A DNA stretch of 64,000 nt from Allobosea sp. Root381 (GCF_001429395.1 NZ_LMJT01000001.1:127335-191334); one strand, 5' to 3'. Counted from the stretch's first letter, positions 8,470-17,204 are shown. Made by a program: numbers and translations. The notes: generated from the letters alone by a model not told the origin.

Positions 8470-9144
8470 TCAGGACCGGAACAGCCGCGAATACTGGGTT
8501 TCGTGGCGTAGCGAGGCGATGTCGGAGCGCAGCGTGCAGGCGCCGAGATCGTCGAGCGTCGCGGCCTCGGCCGCCCTCGCTGCATTCCGGATGGCCGGCA
8601 CCAGCGCGGCCGTGAGCTTCTGCCCGTCCGTCTGCCCGACGATGCCGAGACGGACCGAGGCCGAGACCAGATTGGCGACGAAAGCCAGTCCATACGCCTC
8701 CAGCGAGGCGGCCAATGGCAGGCCATGGCCAGCGCTGGCGGCCGCGACGGCAACCGGATAGGCGACATCACCGCTCCAGGCTGAGCGAAGGCGCTCGATC
8801 GCGGCGCAGGGCCAGGCGGCGCGCACGGCCGTGACGAAGGCATTGCCCTGCGTCGCGGTTTCGAGCCGCCGCTCGGCGGAATTGGCCAAAGCGAGCGCGA
8901 GTTCCGCGATCTCGGCCAGCGTGGCATCGTCCTCCGCCGTGACCGCCCGGGCAGCGCAGGAGAACAGGACGAGGTCGTTGCGCAGGGAGCCCTGGGTGAC
9001 CAGCGCTTCGAGCCAGTCACCCAGCGTCGCGGCGTCGTGCAGGTCGCCGCTCTCGAAGGCCCATTCGAGGCCGTGCGAATAGGCGAAGGCGCCGACCGGA
9101 AAGGACGGCGACAGCCAGACCATCAGGGGCAGATGGGCCGTCAT
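8470..9144 (-). CDS. ureF: Urease accessory protein UreF
   Basis: A 224-residue helical protein that works with UreD and UreG in the urease activation complex and gates GTP hydrolysis. The N-terminus MVWLSPSFPVGAFAYSHGLE is the family hallmark. The ATG at 9144 (MTAHLPLM) is preferred over a GTG-type upstream extension, which would read into ureE's histidine tail in another frame. It lies 11 bases after ureE and 89 bases before ureG, on the same strand. Confidence 0.94.
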   Translation of the reverse strand: MTAHLPLMVWLSPSFPVGAFAYSHGLEWAFESGDLHDAATLGDWLEALVTQGSLRNDLVLFSCAARAVTAEDDATLAEIAELALALANSAERRLETATQGNAFVTAVRAAWPCAAIERLRSAWSGDVAYPVAVAAASAGHGLPLAASLEAYGLAFVANLVSASVRLGIVGQTDGQKLTAALVPAIRNAARAAEAATLDDLGACTLRSDIASLRHETQYSRLFRS

Positions 9145-9155
9145 GGCCGGGCCGT

Positions 9156-9989
9156 TCAGCGATCGTGGCTGTGGCCCTTGTGACCATGCTCGGCCCCATG
9201 CTTGTGGCCATGGTCGTCGTGTTCGTGGCCGTGATGGCCGTGCCCGCAACCGCAGCCGTCGCCATGGGCATGGTCATGAGCATGGGAATGGGCGTGCGCA
9301 TGGCCGTGACTGTGCGCCGGCGCGGACTCATGCTTGTGAGCATGGTCATGGCCGTGATGATGGTCGTGACCGCAGCCGCAGTCGTCGCTATGTGCGTGAT
9401 CATGCGAATGGGCGTGGGCGTCGGCCTCTGCGTGAGAATGGGCATGGCCGTGATCATGGCCATGCTCGTGCTTGTGGCCGTGATCGTGCCCATGATGGTC
9501 GTGGTGGTCATGACCGCAACCGCAAGCGTCGTCATGCTCGTGGCCATGGGCATGGCCGTGATCATAAGCGCCGCGCTCCGGCTGGAAGGGCCGCGTCACC
9601 GCGGTCATCGCGCAGCCCTGGCCGCGGACCATTTCGGCAAGGACATGGTCGTCCTCGATATAGATTGCCTCAGCGGTGATCTCGGCCGGGGTATGGCGGT
9701 TGCCGATATGCCAGGCGACCCGCATCAGCCTCAGCGGGTTCTCGGCACGGATCTCGAGCAGGCTCTGCGGTGCGGCCTTGATCAGGACGAGCCGGCCATC
9801 CTCCAGCTTGACCGCGTCGCCATCGGCCAGCGCGGTCGGCTTGTCGAGGTCGAGCAGGATGTCGAGGCCGCCATCCCCCTTCAGGGCAAGCCGGCGGCGG
9901 TTGCGGTCGTCGTGGTCCAGCGTGAGCGTGTCGACGATGCGATCCGGCCTGACGGCGGCCTTGCGAACGACGGAGGTGGCGCGGAACAT
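9156..9989 (-). CDS. ureE: Urease accessory nickel chaperone UreE with giant His-rich tail
   Basis: A 277-residue protein; residues 1-140 form a normal UreE (peptide-binding then metal-binding domain, with WHIGNRHTPAEI and the conserved His of GNRH). Residues 144-277 are a low-complexity metal-binding tail with 54 histidines in 134 residues, plus Asp, Gly, Ala and Cys. The tail has three units, each opening with CGCGH (about 156, 204, 246), spaced 48 and 42 residues. UreE hands Ni2+ to UreG/UreC; His tails store or buffer nickel. The start is ATG 9989 (MFRATSVVRK). The antisense frame looks like a Met/Val-rich membrane protein but is an artefact of His codons. Confidence 0.95.
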   Translation of the reverse strand: MFRATSVVRKAAVRPDRIVDTLTLDHDDRNRRRLALKGDGGLDILLDLDKPTALADGDAVKLEDGRLVLIKAAPQSLLEIRAENPLRLMRVAWHIGNRHTPAEITAEAIYIEDDHVLAEMVRGQGCAMTAVTRPFQPERGAYDHGHAHGHEHDDACGCGHDHHDHHGHDHGHKHEHGHDHGHAHSHAEADAHAHSHDHAHSDDCGCGHDHHHGHDHAHKHESAPAHSHGHAHAHSHAHDHAHGDGCGCGHGHHGHEHDDHGHKHGAEHGHKGHSHDR

Positions 9990-10015
9990 GGTGTTCGGTC
10001 CGTGACAGAATGGGG

Positions 10016-10324
10016 TCAGAGGCGGTCGATCGACCGCGGCTCGACCACTTCGACCACCGGAGGCGCCGCGAAGCAAGCCCTTGCCGTCACCAGAAAGGCG
10101 GCGACATGCGGCGAGAGCCTGTTCCGGTCGATATCGGCACGGGTTTCCCAGCTTTCATAGGACACGAAACGGCAGGGCTGCGTCAGGCTTTCGTGGATTT
10201 CGTAGGCCAGGCAACCCTGCTCGCGCCGCGTCGCCTCGATGCATTCCGTAACCGCTGCGACATAAAGCTTTCTGGTTTCGGGGCTGATCTCGACGCGGGA
10301 GATCACGATGAACGGCTCGGACAC
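10016..10324 (-). CDS. Antibiotic biosynthesis monooxygenase (ABM/YgiN-type) domain protein
   Basis: A 102-residue single-domain protein of the dimeric alpha-beta barrel superfamily. The first strand is FIVISRVEISPE, followed by the helix with TECIEATRREQGCLAYEIHE and the third strand RFVSYESWETRADIDRNR, a pattern typical of ABM proteins. Members act as cofactor-free oxygenases or quinol-type monooxygenases; the substrate is unknown. It sits between the orphan binding protein and ureE, 26 bases before ureE, so it is probably transcribed with the urease genes although no link to urease activity is known. Confidence 0.82.
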   Translation of the reverse strand: MSEPFIVISRVEISPETRKLYVAAVTECIEATRREQGCLAYEIHESLTQPCRFVSYESWETRADIDRNRLSPHVAAFLVTARACFAAPPVVEVVEPRSIDRL

Positions 10325-10439
10325 GAAGCAGGCTCCATACGCGACGACATGAAGCCCGAATACGCGACCAGCATGACGGCGGATGCAGCGGCGGTGGAAA
10401 TCAGGTGGCCGGCGGGCGCTGCCGGCCGGCCGAAGCCGC

Positions 10440-11480
10440 TCAGCGCGGCTGCGACTTCACCTCGGCGTCGAACTTCTTGAGCAGCCGCGAGCGCTCTGCC
10501 GGCGAACCCCAGCGCGCGGTATCGTAGTCGATCAGCTTCATCTCGGAGAATTTCGGCGCGTCGGGCGAGAGCTCCGAATTCCGGTTCGACGGGATCGAGT
10601 TGATCTTGAGCTTGGCGTTGATGTTCTGCGCCTCGGGCGACAGCGTGAAATCAACGAATTTGCGCGCGGCTTCCGGGTTCCGGCCGCCCTTGATGACCGA
10701 GACCGAGCCCGTCTCGTAGCCGGTGCCCTCGCAGGGAGCGACCGTCTCGATCGGCGCGCCCTGCAGCTTCTGCGTCAGCATGTCGTGGATGAAGGCGATG
10801 CCGACGGTGGTCTCGCCGAGCGCAGTGGCCTTGACCGGCGCGATGCCGGACTTGGTGTATTGGTTGATGTTCTTGTGCAGGGCCTTGAGGTAGTCGAAGC
10901 CCTTGTCCTCGCCCAGGCGCTGCACCGTCGTCGCCAGGAAGACATAGGCCGTGCCGGAGGAATTGGGGTCGGCGATCTGGATCTCGTCGCGGAACTGCGG
11001 ATTGAGCAGATCGGCCCAGCATTTCGGCGCCGCGATGCCGCGCTTCTTCAGGAGCTCGGTGTTGTAGCCGATGCCGAGCGCGCCGAGATAGATTCCGGAT
11101 GTGCGGAACTTCGCCTGCTCGGCATGGCGCTGCGCCCAGTCGAGCAGTTCGGGAAGCTTCGGCGATTTGTATTCGTCGAGCAGGCCCTCGTCGGCGGCCT
11201 GCAGATGCGGCTCTCCCGGCCCGCCCCACCAGACGTCGCCGCGCGGATTGCCGGCCTCCGCCTTGACCTGGGCATAGACCTCGCCGGTGCTCTTGCGCAC
11301 CATTGCGACCTTGATGCCCGTCGATTTCTCGAACATCGCAGCGCCTTCGCGGCACTGCTCCTCGAGGATCGAGCAATAGACGGTCACCTGCTGCTGGGCG
11401 CTGGCCGGCAGTGCGGCGAACAGACCGAGCGCAATGGTGGCGGAGGCGGCCCAAAGGCCGGTAACGGGGCGTCGATTCAT
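10440..11480 (-). CDS. ABC substrate-binding protein, Fe3+/phosphonate (FbpA/AfuA) type, orphan
   Basis: A 346-residue periplasmic protein with a Sec signal (about 1-28, ending LPASA|QQQ) and a start at ATG 11480 with GGGAAG upstream. The body opens VTVYCSILEEQCREGAAMFE and contains STGEVYAQVKAEAGNPRGDV, as in FbpA/AfuA or 2-aminoethylphosphonate-type binding proteins. No permease or ATPase gene accompanies it, so it would have to use a transporter encoded elsewhere. It is embedded in the urease operon between ureC and ureE. A role in supplying nickel or another urease-related solute is tempting but unsupported by the sequence. Confidence 0.85.
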   Translation of the reverse strand: MNRRPVTGLWAASATIALGLFAALPASAQQQVTVYCSILEEQCREGAAMFEKSTGIKVAMVRKSTGEVYAQVKAEAGNPRGDVWWGGPGEPHLQAADEGLLDEYKSPKLPELLDWAQRHAEQAKFRTSGIYLGALGIGYNTELLKKRGIAAPKCWADLLNPQFRDEIQIADPNSSGTAYVFLATTVQRLGEDKGFDYLKALHKNINQYTKSGIAPVKATALGETTVGIAFIHDMLTQKLQGAPIETVAPCEGTGYETGSVSVIKGGRNPEAARKFVDFTLSPEAQNINAKLKINSIPSNRNSELSPDAPKFSEMKLIDYDTARWGSPAERSRLLKKFDAEVKSQPR

Positions 11481-11555
11481 GGCGTTCTTCCCAGCTGGCA
11501 TTGTTTTGCCGACTAGAAAGCTGGCCCCTCCCGCCCTGTCAATGCCGCATCGAAA

Positions 11556-11813
11556 TCAGCTGTCGCGGGTCCGGTCCGGCAGGGCATCGACGGCCTCGTC
11601 CGCGCCCTGGTCGCGCTTGAGAACGCCCTCGCGCAGCACCTTTGTGGCGGCCTGTGCCTTCTTCTCGGACGAGGTCTCGAGCGGCGCAGTTTCGGGCGTC
11701 GCGGTCAGCCCGAGCTTGCCCGGCTTGCGAGCGTCGTTGCGGGCGCTGGCGGCAAAAGTGGCGAGCGCCTCGGGTTGCTGGCCTTTCGGGCCGGCGGCTT
11801 TCTGATCGGCCAT
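11556..11813 (-). CDS. Small hydrophilic protein of unknown function
   Basis: An 85-residue charged protein (MADQKAAGPKGQQ...) rich in Ala, Lys, Glu and Asp, with no signal peptide, membrane segment or recognised domain. A strong ribosome site (GGGAGG, about 9 bases before ATG 11813) supports translation. It lies 71 bases after ureC and 75 bases before the orphan binding-protein gene on the same strand. The composition suggests a disordered protein. Function unknown. Confidence 0.6.
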   Translation of the reverse strand: MADQKAAGPKGQQPEALATFAASARNDARKPGKLGLTATPETAPLETSSEKKAQAATKVLREGVLKRDQGADEAVDALPDRTRDS

Positions 11814-11884
11814 GGCGAACCTCCCTGATCTGGCGGGAGAGGAACTGCGGCCGGCGAGCGGAGTTCCGCGCCGCCGGGCGAGGC

Positions 11885-13621
11885 TCAGAACAGGAAGTAG
11901 CGCTGCGCCAGCGGCAGTTCCCTGGCCGGTTCGCAGACGAGCAGCTCGCCATCGGCCACCACGGCATAGGTCTCCGGATCGATCTGGATATCGGGCGTCG
12001 CGTCGTTGTGGATCATGCTCTTCTTGGAGATGCCGCCGCGGGTGTTCTCGACCGCGACCATCTCCTTCTCCGTGCCGAGCCGGTTGCGCAGGCCGTTCGC
12101 CATCGCCGCCTGCGAGACGAAGACCAGCGAGGTCGAGGTTACGGCCTTGCCGAAGGCGCTGAACATAGGCCGGTAATGCACCGGCTGCGGGGTCGGGATC
12201 GAGGCGTTGGGGTCGCCCATCGGGGCGGCTGCAATCATGCCGCCCTTGATGATCAGGTCCGGCTTGGCGCCGAAGAAGGCCGGCGACCAGATCACGATGT
12301 CGGCGAGCTTGCCGATCGCGATCGAGCCGATATGGCGCGAGATTCCATGCGCGATGGCCGGGTTGATCGTGTATTTCGCGACATAGCGCTTGGCGCGGAA
12401 ATTGTCGGCGCCGGTGCCGGCATCCTCGGCGAGAGCGCCCCGCTGGACCTTCATCTTGTGGGCGGTCTGCCAGGTGCGGGTGACGACCTCGCCGACACGG
12501 CCCATCGCCTGCGAATCCGAGGACATCATCGAGAGCGCGCCGATGTCGTGCAGGATGTCCTCGGCCGCGATGGTTTCCTTGCGGATGCGGCTTTCGGCGA
12601 AGGCGAGGTCCTCGGGGATCGAGGGCGACAGGTGATGGCAGACCATCAGCATGTCCAAATGCTCGTCGAGCGTGTTGACCGTGAAGGGCCGTGTCGGATT
12701 GGTCGACGAGGGCAGCACGTTGGGCAGCCCCGCAACCTTCATGATGTCGGGGGCGTGGCCGCCGCCGGCGCCTTCGGTGTGGAAGGCGTGGATGGTGCGG
12801 TTCTTGAACGCCTTGATCGTGTCCTCGACGAAGCCGGACTCGTTCAGCGTGTCGGTGTGGATCATCACCTGCACGTCGTAATCGTCGGCGACCGAGAGGC
12901 AGTTGTCGATCGCGGCCGGGGTGGTGCCCCAGTCCTCGTGCAGCTTCATGGCGCAGGCGCCGGCCTCGATCATCTCGGCCAGCGCGCCGGGCAGCGCGGC
13001 ATTGCCCTTGCCGGCGAAGGCGAGGTTCATCGGGAAGGCGTCCGCGGCCTTGATCATCTGGCCAAGATGCCAGGGGCCGGGCGTACAGGTCGTCGCCAGC
13101 GTGCCATGAGCCGGCCCGGTGCCACCGCCGAGCATGGTGGTCAGCCCGCTCATCAGCGCGTCCTCGATCTGCTGCGGACAGATATAGTGGATATGGCTGT
13201 CGAAGCCGCCGGCGGTGACGATCTTGCCCTCACCGGCGATGACCTCGGTGCCCGGGCCGACGATGATGGTCTCGGCCGGGTCGAAATTGCCGAAGCCGCC
13301 CTGGATGTCCGGGTTACCAGCCTTGCCGATGGCGCAGATGCGCCCTGCCCTGATGCCGATATCGGCCTTCACGATACCCCAATGGTCGAGGATCAGCGCG
13401 TTGGTGATGACGGTGTCGACGGCGCCGTCGGCGTTGCGGACCTGGCTCTGGCCCATGCCGTCGCGGATGACCTTGCCGCCGCCGAACTTCACCTCCTCGC
13501 CATAGGTGGTGAAATCCTTCTCGACCTTGATCCAGAGTTCGGTATCGCCGAGGCGCACAGTGTCGCCGGTGGTGGGGCCGAACATCGCGGCGTAGGCGTT
13601 ACGCGGGAAATTGAAGGGCAT
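11885..13621 (-). CDS. ureC: Urease subunit alpha (catalytic)
   Basis: A 578-residue catalytic subunit that hydrolyses urea to ammonia and carbamate at a di-nickel centre. The lysine that is carbamylated to bridge the nickels is Lys226 in AMKLHEDWG. Other nickel and catalytic segments are SHIHYICPQ, the [12 protein letters not shown] loop, and the mobile flap MVCHHLS that carries the general acid. The start [20 protein letters not shown] is typical, and length is slightly above the usual ~570. It lies 23 bases after ureAB, as expected for one operon. Confidence 0.97.
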   Translation of the reverse strand: MPFNFPRNAYAAMFGPTTGDTVRLGDTELWIKVEKDFTTYGEEVKFGGGKVIRDGMGQSQVRNADGAVDTVITNALILDHWGIVKADIGIRAGRICAIGKAGNPDIQGGFGNFDPAETIIVGPGTEVIAGEGKIVTAGGFDSHIHYICPQQIEDALMSGLTTMLGGGTGPAHGTLATTCTPGPWHLGQMIKAADAFPMNLAFAGKGNAALPGALAEMIEAGACAMKLHEDWGTTPAAIDNCLSVADDYDVQVMIHTDTLNESGFVEDTIKAFKNRTIHAFHTEGAGGGHAPDIMKVAGLPNVLPSSTNPTRPFTVNTLDEHLDMLMVCHHLSPSIPEDLAFAESRIRKETIAAEDILHDIGALSMMSSDSQAMGRVGEVVTRTWQTAHKMKVQRGALAEDAGTGADNFRAKRYVAKYTINPAIAHGISRHIGSIAIGKLADIVIWSPAFFGAKPDLIIKGGMIAAAPMGDPNASIPTPQPVHYRPMFSAFGKAVTSTSLVFVSQAAMANGLRNRLGTEKEMVAVENTRGGISKKSMIHNDATPDIQIDPETYAVVADGELLVCEPARELPLAQRYFLF

Positions 13622-13644
13622 GATCTCGTCTCCTCAGGCCGCGC

Positions 13645-14265
13645 TCAGAGCTTGCCCATCACGTCCTGGCGGAAGCCGTAGACCTCGCGCTTGCCGGCTA
13701 GCGCCACGAGCCTGACCTCTCGGGTCTGGCCGGGCTCGAAGCGCACGGCGGTGCCGGCCGGAATGTCGAGCCGGAATCCCCTCGCCTTGTCGCGCTCGAA
13801 AGCGAGCGACGGATTGGCCTCGAAGAAGTGGTAATGCGAGCCGATCTGGATCGGCCGGTCGCCAGTGTTCGCAACCGTGAGGGTCAGGCTCTCGCGCCCC
13901 TCGTTCATCACGAGATCGCCGGGCAGAGTCTTCACCTCGCCGGGCTTCAGTGCCCCGAGCGAGCCGCGGATCGGCTCGTGCACGGTGACCAGCTTGGTGC
14001 CGTCCGGAAAGGTCGCCTCGACCTGGACGTCGTGGATCAGTTCGGCGATGCCATCCATGACCTGATCGGCGCTGAGCACATGGGCGCCGACCTGCATCAG
14101 CTCGGCCACGGAACGGCCGTCGCGCGCGCCCTCGACGACGAAGTCGGTGATCAGCGCAACGGCCTCGGGGTAGTTCAGCTTGACGCCGCGCTCCAGCCTG
14201 CGCCGCGCCACCATGGCAGCCATGGCGACGAGCAGCTTGTCCTTTTCGCGCGGCGTCAGATTCAT
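13645..14265 (-). CDS. ureAB: Urease gamma-beta fusion subunit
   Basis: A 206-residue fusion. Residues 1-100 are the gamma subunit ([52 protein letters not shown]). Residues from about 103 are the beta subunit ([27 protein letters not shown]). Most urease operons encode these separately; fused forms are known in Helicobacter (as UreA) and some alphaproteobacteria. The fused chain pairs with UreC in the (alpha-beta-gamma)3 trimer. Its ATG overlaps the stop of the acidic protein gene by 4 bases, so translation is coupled. Confidence 0.95.
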   Translation of the reverse strand: MNLTPREKDKLLVAMAAMVARRRLERGVKLNYPEAVALITDFVVEGARDGRSVAELMQVGAHVLSADQVMDGIAELIHDVQVEATFPDGTKLVTVHEPIRGSLGALKPGEVKTLPGDLVMNEGRESLTLTVANTGDRPIQIGSHYHFFEANPSLAFERDKARGFRLDIPAGTAVRFEPGQTREVRLVALAGKREVYGFRQDVMGKL

Positions 14266-14582
14266 TGCCTGTCCTTCTTCCCGGTCTCGTCGTCTTCGCC
14301 GGCCTCATCGTCGCCGGCTTCTTCCTCGTCTTCGTCCTCATCCTCTTCATCGAGGTCGAGATCGGCATATTCGTAGGCGAAGACGATCTCGCCGGTGGCG
14401 GGATCGAAGGCGCTGGCAGTCGAGTCCTCGAAGGCGTCGATCAGCATCTCGGCGTCGTCGGCGCTGTCGACCTCGAAGCGGCGCACAGCGTCCTCGCCCT
14501 CGCCGCTCAGCGTCAGTTCGATCGCCCAGCTCCGCGCGCCGGTGTCGTAGATGCATTTCAGACCGTGGATCGACAGCATCAT
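14262..14582 (-). CDS. Acidic-tailed small protein of the urease operon, unknown function
   Basis: A 106-residue protein with two parts: an N-terminal folded-looking half ([19 protein letters not shown]...) and a C-terminal tail in which Asp and Glu dominate (about residues 72-106, [20 protein letters not shown]). It starts 7 bases after ureD with a strong GAGGAGAG ribosome site and overlaps ureAB by ATGA. That coupling makes it a genuine operon member. The acidic tail could bind Ni2+ or basic surfaces, which is inference. Two adjacent ATGs (14582, 14579) are possible starts. Confidence 0.75.
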   Translation of the reverse strand: MMLSIHGLKCIYDTGARSWAIELTLSGEGEDAVRRFEVDSADDAEMLIDAFEDSTASAFDPATGEIVFAYEYADLDLDEEDEDEDEEEAGDDEAGEDDETGKKDRQ

Positions 14583-14589
14583 GCTCTCC

Positions 14590-15444
14590 TCAGGTTGACC
14601 AGGTGCGCGGCAGCGCACGGCCGGTCAGATGCCCGAGCAGCGTGACGAGCACGCGACGCAGCGCCTGCGCGTCCGGGGAGAGCAGGCGGACCACCAGGAG
14701 ATCGCCGACGATGCCCGCACCGATTTCGACCGGGCTCGCAGCCTCCTCGGCGCCGAGAGCGCGGGCACGGTCGAGGTCATCCTGGAGGGCGGGGCCGGCC
14801 GCGAGCAGAGTGGCCGCCGCGAGTGCGCCGAAGGCAATGGCAGGGCGCGCCAGCGCTTCCGAAATGGCGCCGTCGAGCCGCAGATCCTCGGCGAAGACCA
14901 GCCTTCCTTCGCGGCGGATGCGCCAGCGGTCGCGCAACGCACCGCGCGCCATCACCTCGCCCATGGCGCTGCGGCCGAAGAAGACGGCCTCCGAGACGAC
15001 GAGGCGAGAATCGGCGGCGAGTTCGACGTCGAGGCTGCGGGCCAGCCGCGCGCCGGAAAACAGGATGCTTTCCTGCGGCAGCCAGGCCAGGCTTGCGCCG
15101 CCAGCGACCGATAACGACGTCTCGATGCGCGTATCAGCGCCCTGGCTGCGATAGATCTTCTCTGCCGCCTGCGACGTCACCACCGCATCGCTGCCGGGCT
15201 CCAGCATGACCTCGACGCGCATGGCGTCGCCGCCGGCCATGCCGCCACCGGTATTGATGAGCACGGCCTCGCAGGTCGCGTCATAGGTCGTGGGGAAACG
15301 GGCGCGGTAGCCGCCGCTCTCCGCCACATCCAGCCGATGCGTCCGCCCGCCGGCACGGCCGAAGTGCAGCCGCACGCCGCCGGCGGCACGGACATAGGCC
15401 GGCACGAGCGGGTCATTGGCTGCCGGTGCGGGCGGCGCGAACAT
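14590..15444 (-). CDS. ureD: Urease accessory protein UreD
   Basis: A 284-residue scaffold protein that binds apo-urease and, with UreF and UreG, channels nickel to the active site. The diagnostic segments are INTGGGMAGGD (about 65-75), TSQAAEKIYRS, LAWLPQESILFSGARL and SEAVFFGRSAMGE. The start is ATG 15444 (MFAPPAPAAND). Upstream in-frame residues are low-complexity and unlikely. It is the first gene of the locus; the 123-base gap before it holds a candidate promoter. Confidence 0.94.
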   Translation of the reverse strand: MFAPPAPAANDPLVPAYVRAAGGVRLHFGRAGGRTHRLDVAESGGYRARFPTTYDATCEAVLINTGGGMAGGDAMRVEVMLEPGSDAVVTSQAAEKIYRSQGADTRIETSLSVAGGASLAWLPQESILFSGARLARSLDVELAADSRLVVSEAVFFGRSAMGEVMARGALRDRWRIRREGRLVFAEDLRLDGAISEALARPAIAFGALAAATLLAAGPALQDDLDRARALGAEEAASPVEIGAGIVGDLLVVRLLSPDAQALRRVLVTLLGHLTGRALPRTWST

Positions 15445-15529
15445 GGATGTCCCAACGGGCGGAGAGGCTTGCGAAGGTTGCAATCTTCCGCGCGCCCTCG
15501 TTGCGGGCAAGGGCTTCGACTGGCGCCTT

Positions 15530-15545
15530 CGCCTAAATTATAGGC
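15530..15545 (-). promoter_or_regulatory. Possible -10 element of the urease operon within a short palindrome
   Basis: On the minus strand the segment GCCTATAATTTAGGC contains a perfect TATAAT hexamer and forms a 5-bp-arm palindrome (GCCTA/TAGGC). It lies about 90 bases before ureD. No convincing -35 hexamer is seen at 16-18 bases, so an activator may be needed, or this is chance. Confidence 0.35.
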
Positions 15546-15567
15546 AGGAAGCGCTCCGCCGAGGCAG

Positions 15568-16461
15568 TCAGCCGCACTCGACAAGGAAGGCTTCGACCTC
15601 CTCGCGGCGCGGCGAACCCGCCCGGCCGCCGAAGCGGGTGCATTTGATCGCCGCCACGGCCGAAGCGAAGCGGATCGCATCACGCTCGCCCTGCCCTTCC
15701 GCCAGTGCGAGCGCGAAGGCGCCGTGCCAGACATCGCCGGCGCCCAGCGTATCGACAGCTTCGATGGGGAAGGCCGGACTCTGCACGACTTCGCCGTTCT
15801 CGACGAAGAGCACGCCCTCCGGCCCGAGCGTCACGGCGAGCCAGGTCGGCACCTCGCGCCCCACCTTCGCGAGGCCGACGCGCGGATTCGCCTCGCCCGA
15901 AACCTCCTTCAGCGCCTGGGCGCTGAAGGCGACATGGCTCGCCGTCGCGACCAGATCGGGATGGGGCGGCTTGCGGTCGCCGTCCAGCACGCCGGCAATG
16001 CCGGCGGAGCGGGCCAGTTGCAGCGCGGCGAGCGCGCCATTGCCCCAGCGTGTATCGGTGAGCACGGCGCGGGCTCCATCCGGCAGCGACCCGGGCAGCC
16101 AGTCGGCTTCCTCCGGCATGGCGGGATCGGAATAGGAGATCACCATGCGCTCACCCTCGGCATCGACCAGGATGGCCGAGACCGGCGAGCGACGCCCGGC
16201 GACACGCCGCGCGAAGGCAGTGTCGACGCCCTCCCGCGTGAGATCGCCGAGGATCTGGTCGCCGATCGCGTCGTCTCCGAGGCGTGTCGCGAGCCAGCAG
16301 CGGCCGCCCAGCCTGGCGATGGCCACGGAGCCGCTGCCGGCGCAGCCGCCACCGACGACGGCCAGATCGCGCGAGCGGTATTTTTCGCCGCGCGTCGGCA
16401 TGGTCTCGACACTGTAGACATGGTCGAGCGTCGCGATACCGAGACAGAAGACGCCGGTCAT
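15568..16461 (-). CDS. PfkB/ribokinase-family carbohydrate kinase
   Basis: A 297-residue sugar kinase. The N-terminal signature region is VVGGGCAGSGSVAIARLGG (about 35-54). The C-terminal signature with the catalytic Asp is DTLGAGDVWHGAFALALAEG (about 240-260). The opening FCLGIATLDHVYSVETMPTRGEKYRS resembles KHK/YihV-like members, so the substrate may be a keto-sugar, but it cannot be fixed. Its start overlaps the stop of vapC by 4 bases, an unusual partner for a sugar kinase. 2-keto-3-deoxygluconate, the product of UxuA in this window, is one candidate substrate (inference). Confidence 0.88.
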   Translation of the reverse strand: MTGVFCLGIATLDHVYSVETMPTRGEKYRSRDLAVVGGGCAGSGSVAIARLGGRCWLATRLGDDAIGDQILGDLTREGVDTAFARRVAGRRSPVSAILVDAEGERMVISYSDPAMPEEADWLPGSLPDGARAVLTDTRWGNGALAALQLARSAGIAGVLDGDRKPPHPDLVATASHVAFSAQALKEVSGEANPRVGLAKVGREVPTWLAVTLGPEGVLFVENGEVVQSPAFPIEAVDTLGAGDVWHGAFALALAEGQGERDAIRFASAVAAIKCTRFGGRAGSPRREEVEAFLVECG

Positions 16462-16889
16462 GCCAGTGCTCCGGGCTGATCGGGCCCGAAGCGCAGGCCA
16501 TCAATATCGGTATGAAGGAAATCGTTGCCCTTATAGGCGAGTTGCAGCTTCAACGTCCTGGCGGCAGCATAGGCGAAACAGTCGCCCATGTTGAGCTTCG
16601 CCGGGTGACCGTTGAGATGATGGTAGCGCGCTGCACAGACATGAGCCTCACGCCCAATCTCGGCGCTGACATCGACGACGCGAATATTCATCGCCGAGTG
16701 GAAGGCGAGAACACCGTCATAGGCTTCGACGAAGGACACGCGAAGCAGGCGTGAGAGGCGCGTCGATGCCTCGAACATCGCGATCGGCGAAGTCACGGCC
16801 ATTTCGGCTTCCGCGATAGCGGTATGGATAGCCAACTCCTCGGCCTCGCCGGCAAGAAGCGCTACGACCACCGAGGCATCCAGGAACAT
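16458..16889 (-). CDS. vapC: PIN-domain toxin VapC
   Basis: A 143-residue PIN-domain ribonuclease toxin. The acidic metal-binding residues are Asp4 (MFLDASVVVALL), Glu40 (AMFEAST), Asp103 (NMGDCFAYAAA) and Asp123 (KGNDF), so the active site is complete. The gene overlaps vapB by one base (TGATG) and the following kinase gene by four (ATGA). Toxins of this type cleave tRNA or rRNA and are held in check by the cognate VapB. Confidence 0.92.
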   Translation of the reverse strand: MFLDASVVVALLAGEAEELAIHTAIAEAEMAVTSPIAMFEASTRLSRLLRVSFVEAYDGVLAFHSAMNIRVVDVSAEIGREAHVCAARYHHLNGHPAKLNMGDCFAYAAARTLKLQLAYKGNDFLHTDIDGLRFGPDQPGALA

Positions 16890-17134
16890 CAGGCGTCGCC
16901 GTATTCACGGTCGAAGAATTCCTTGTGAGTCAAACCATCGTCGATCACAGGCCTGTTCCCCATCATCGCTCGCGCGACTCTCACGGCATCCTCGATCTGC
17001 CGGAAACGCTCCTTGCGTCTTCGCAACTCGCGCTCCACGGCCAAACCGATCGCCGCCTGCAGGCTGATGCCGTCGTTCGCGGCGAGTTCACGAACCATGC
17101 GATCGATATTCGGATCCCTCACCAGAATACCCAT
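16889..17134 (-). CDS. vapB: VapB-type antitoxin (PSK/Rv0623-like)
   Basis: An 81-residue antitoxin. The N-terminal part MGILVRDPNIDRMVRELA with SLQAAIGLAVERELRRRK is typical of the PSK-type transcription-factor family. The C-terminal HKEFFDREYGDA is the usual toxin-binding tail. The start at ATG 17134 is chosen because its ribosome site (GGGAG) falls within the palindrome upstream; a farther start at 17155 would itself lie in the palindrome. Expected to autorepress as a VapBC complex. Confidence 0.88.
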   Translation of the reverse strand: MGILVRDPNIDRMVRELAANDGISLQAAIGLAVERELRRRKERFRQIEDAVRVARAMMGNRPVIDDGLTHKEFFDREYGDA

Positions 17135-17140
17135 GGAAGC

Positions 17141-17173
17141 TCTCCCTGATATCAACCCATGATATCAGGGAGA
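17141..17173. promoter_or_regulatory. Palindromic operator candidate for VapBC autoregulation
   Basis: Two perfect 14-bp arms (TCTCCCTGATATCA / TGATATCAGGGAGA) are separated by 5 bases. The 3' arm covers the vapB ribosome-binding region, 6 bases from the start codon. A complex bound here, or a hairpin formed in the mRNA, would block expression of vapB-vapC-kinase. Each arm also holds a TGATATCA sub-palindrome. Confidence 0.75.
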
Positions 17174-17204
17174 AGCGATCCACTCAACGATCGCCGGCGC
17201 GCCG

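Noticed and set aside
9160..9560. Regular repeats that could suggest a CRISPR array or satellite
   Set aside because: The periodicity comes from His-Gly-His codons within the ureE frame; there are no constant repeats with unique spacers.
9165..10160. A 331-residue Met/Val/Ala-rich plus-strand frame that looks like a membrane protein
   Set aside because: It is the complement of the His-codon repeats of ureE (CAC/CAT read backwards give GTG/ATG). No homology or ribosome site; pure composition artefact.
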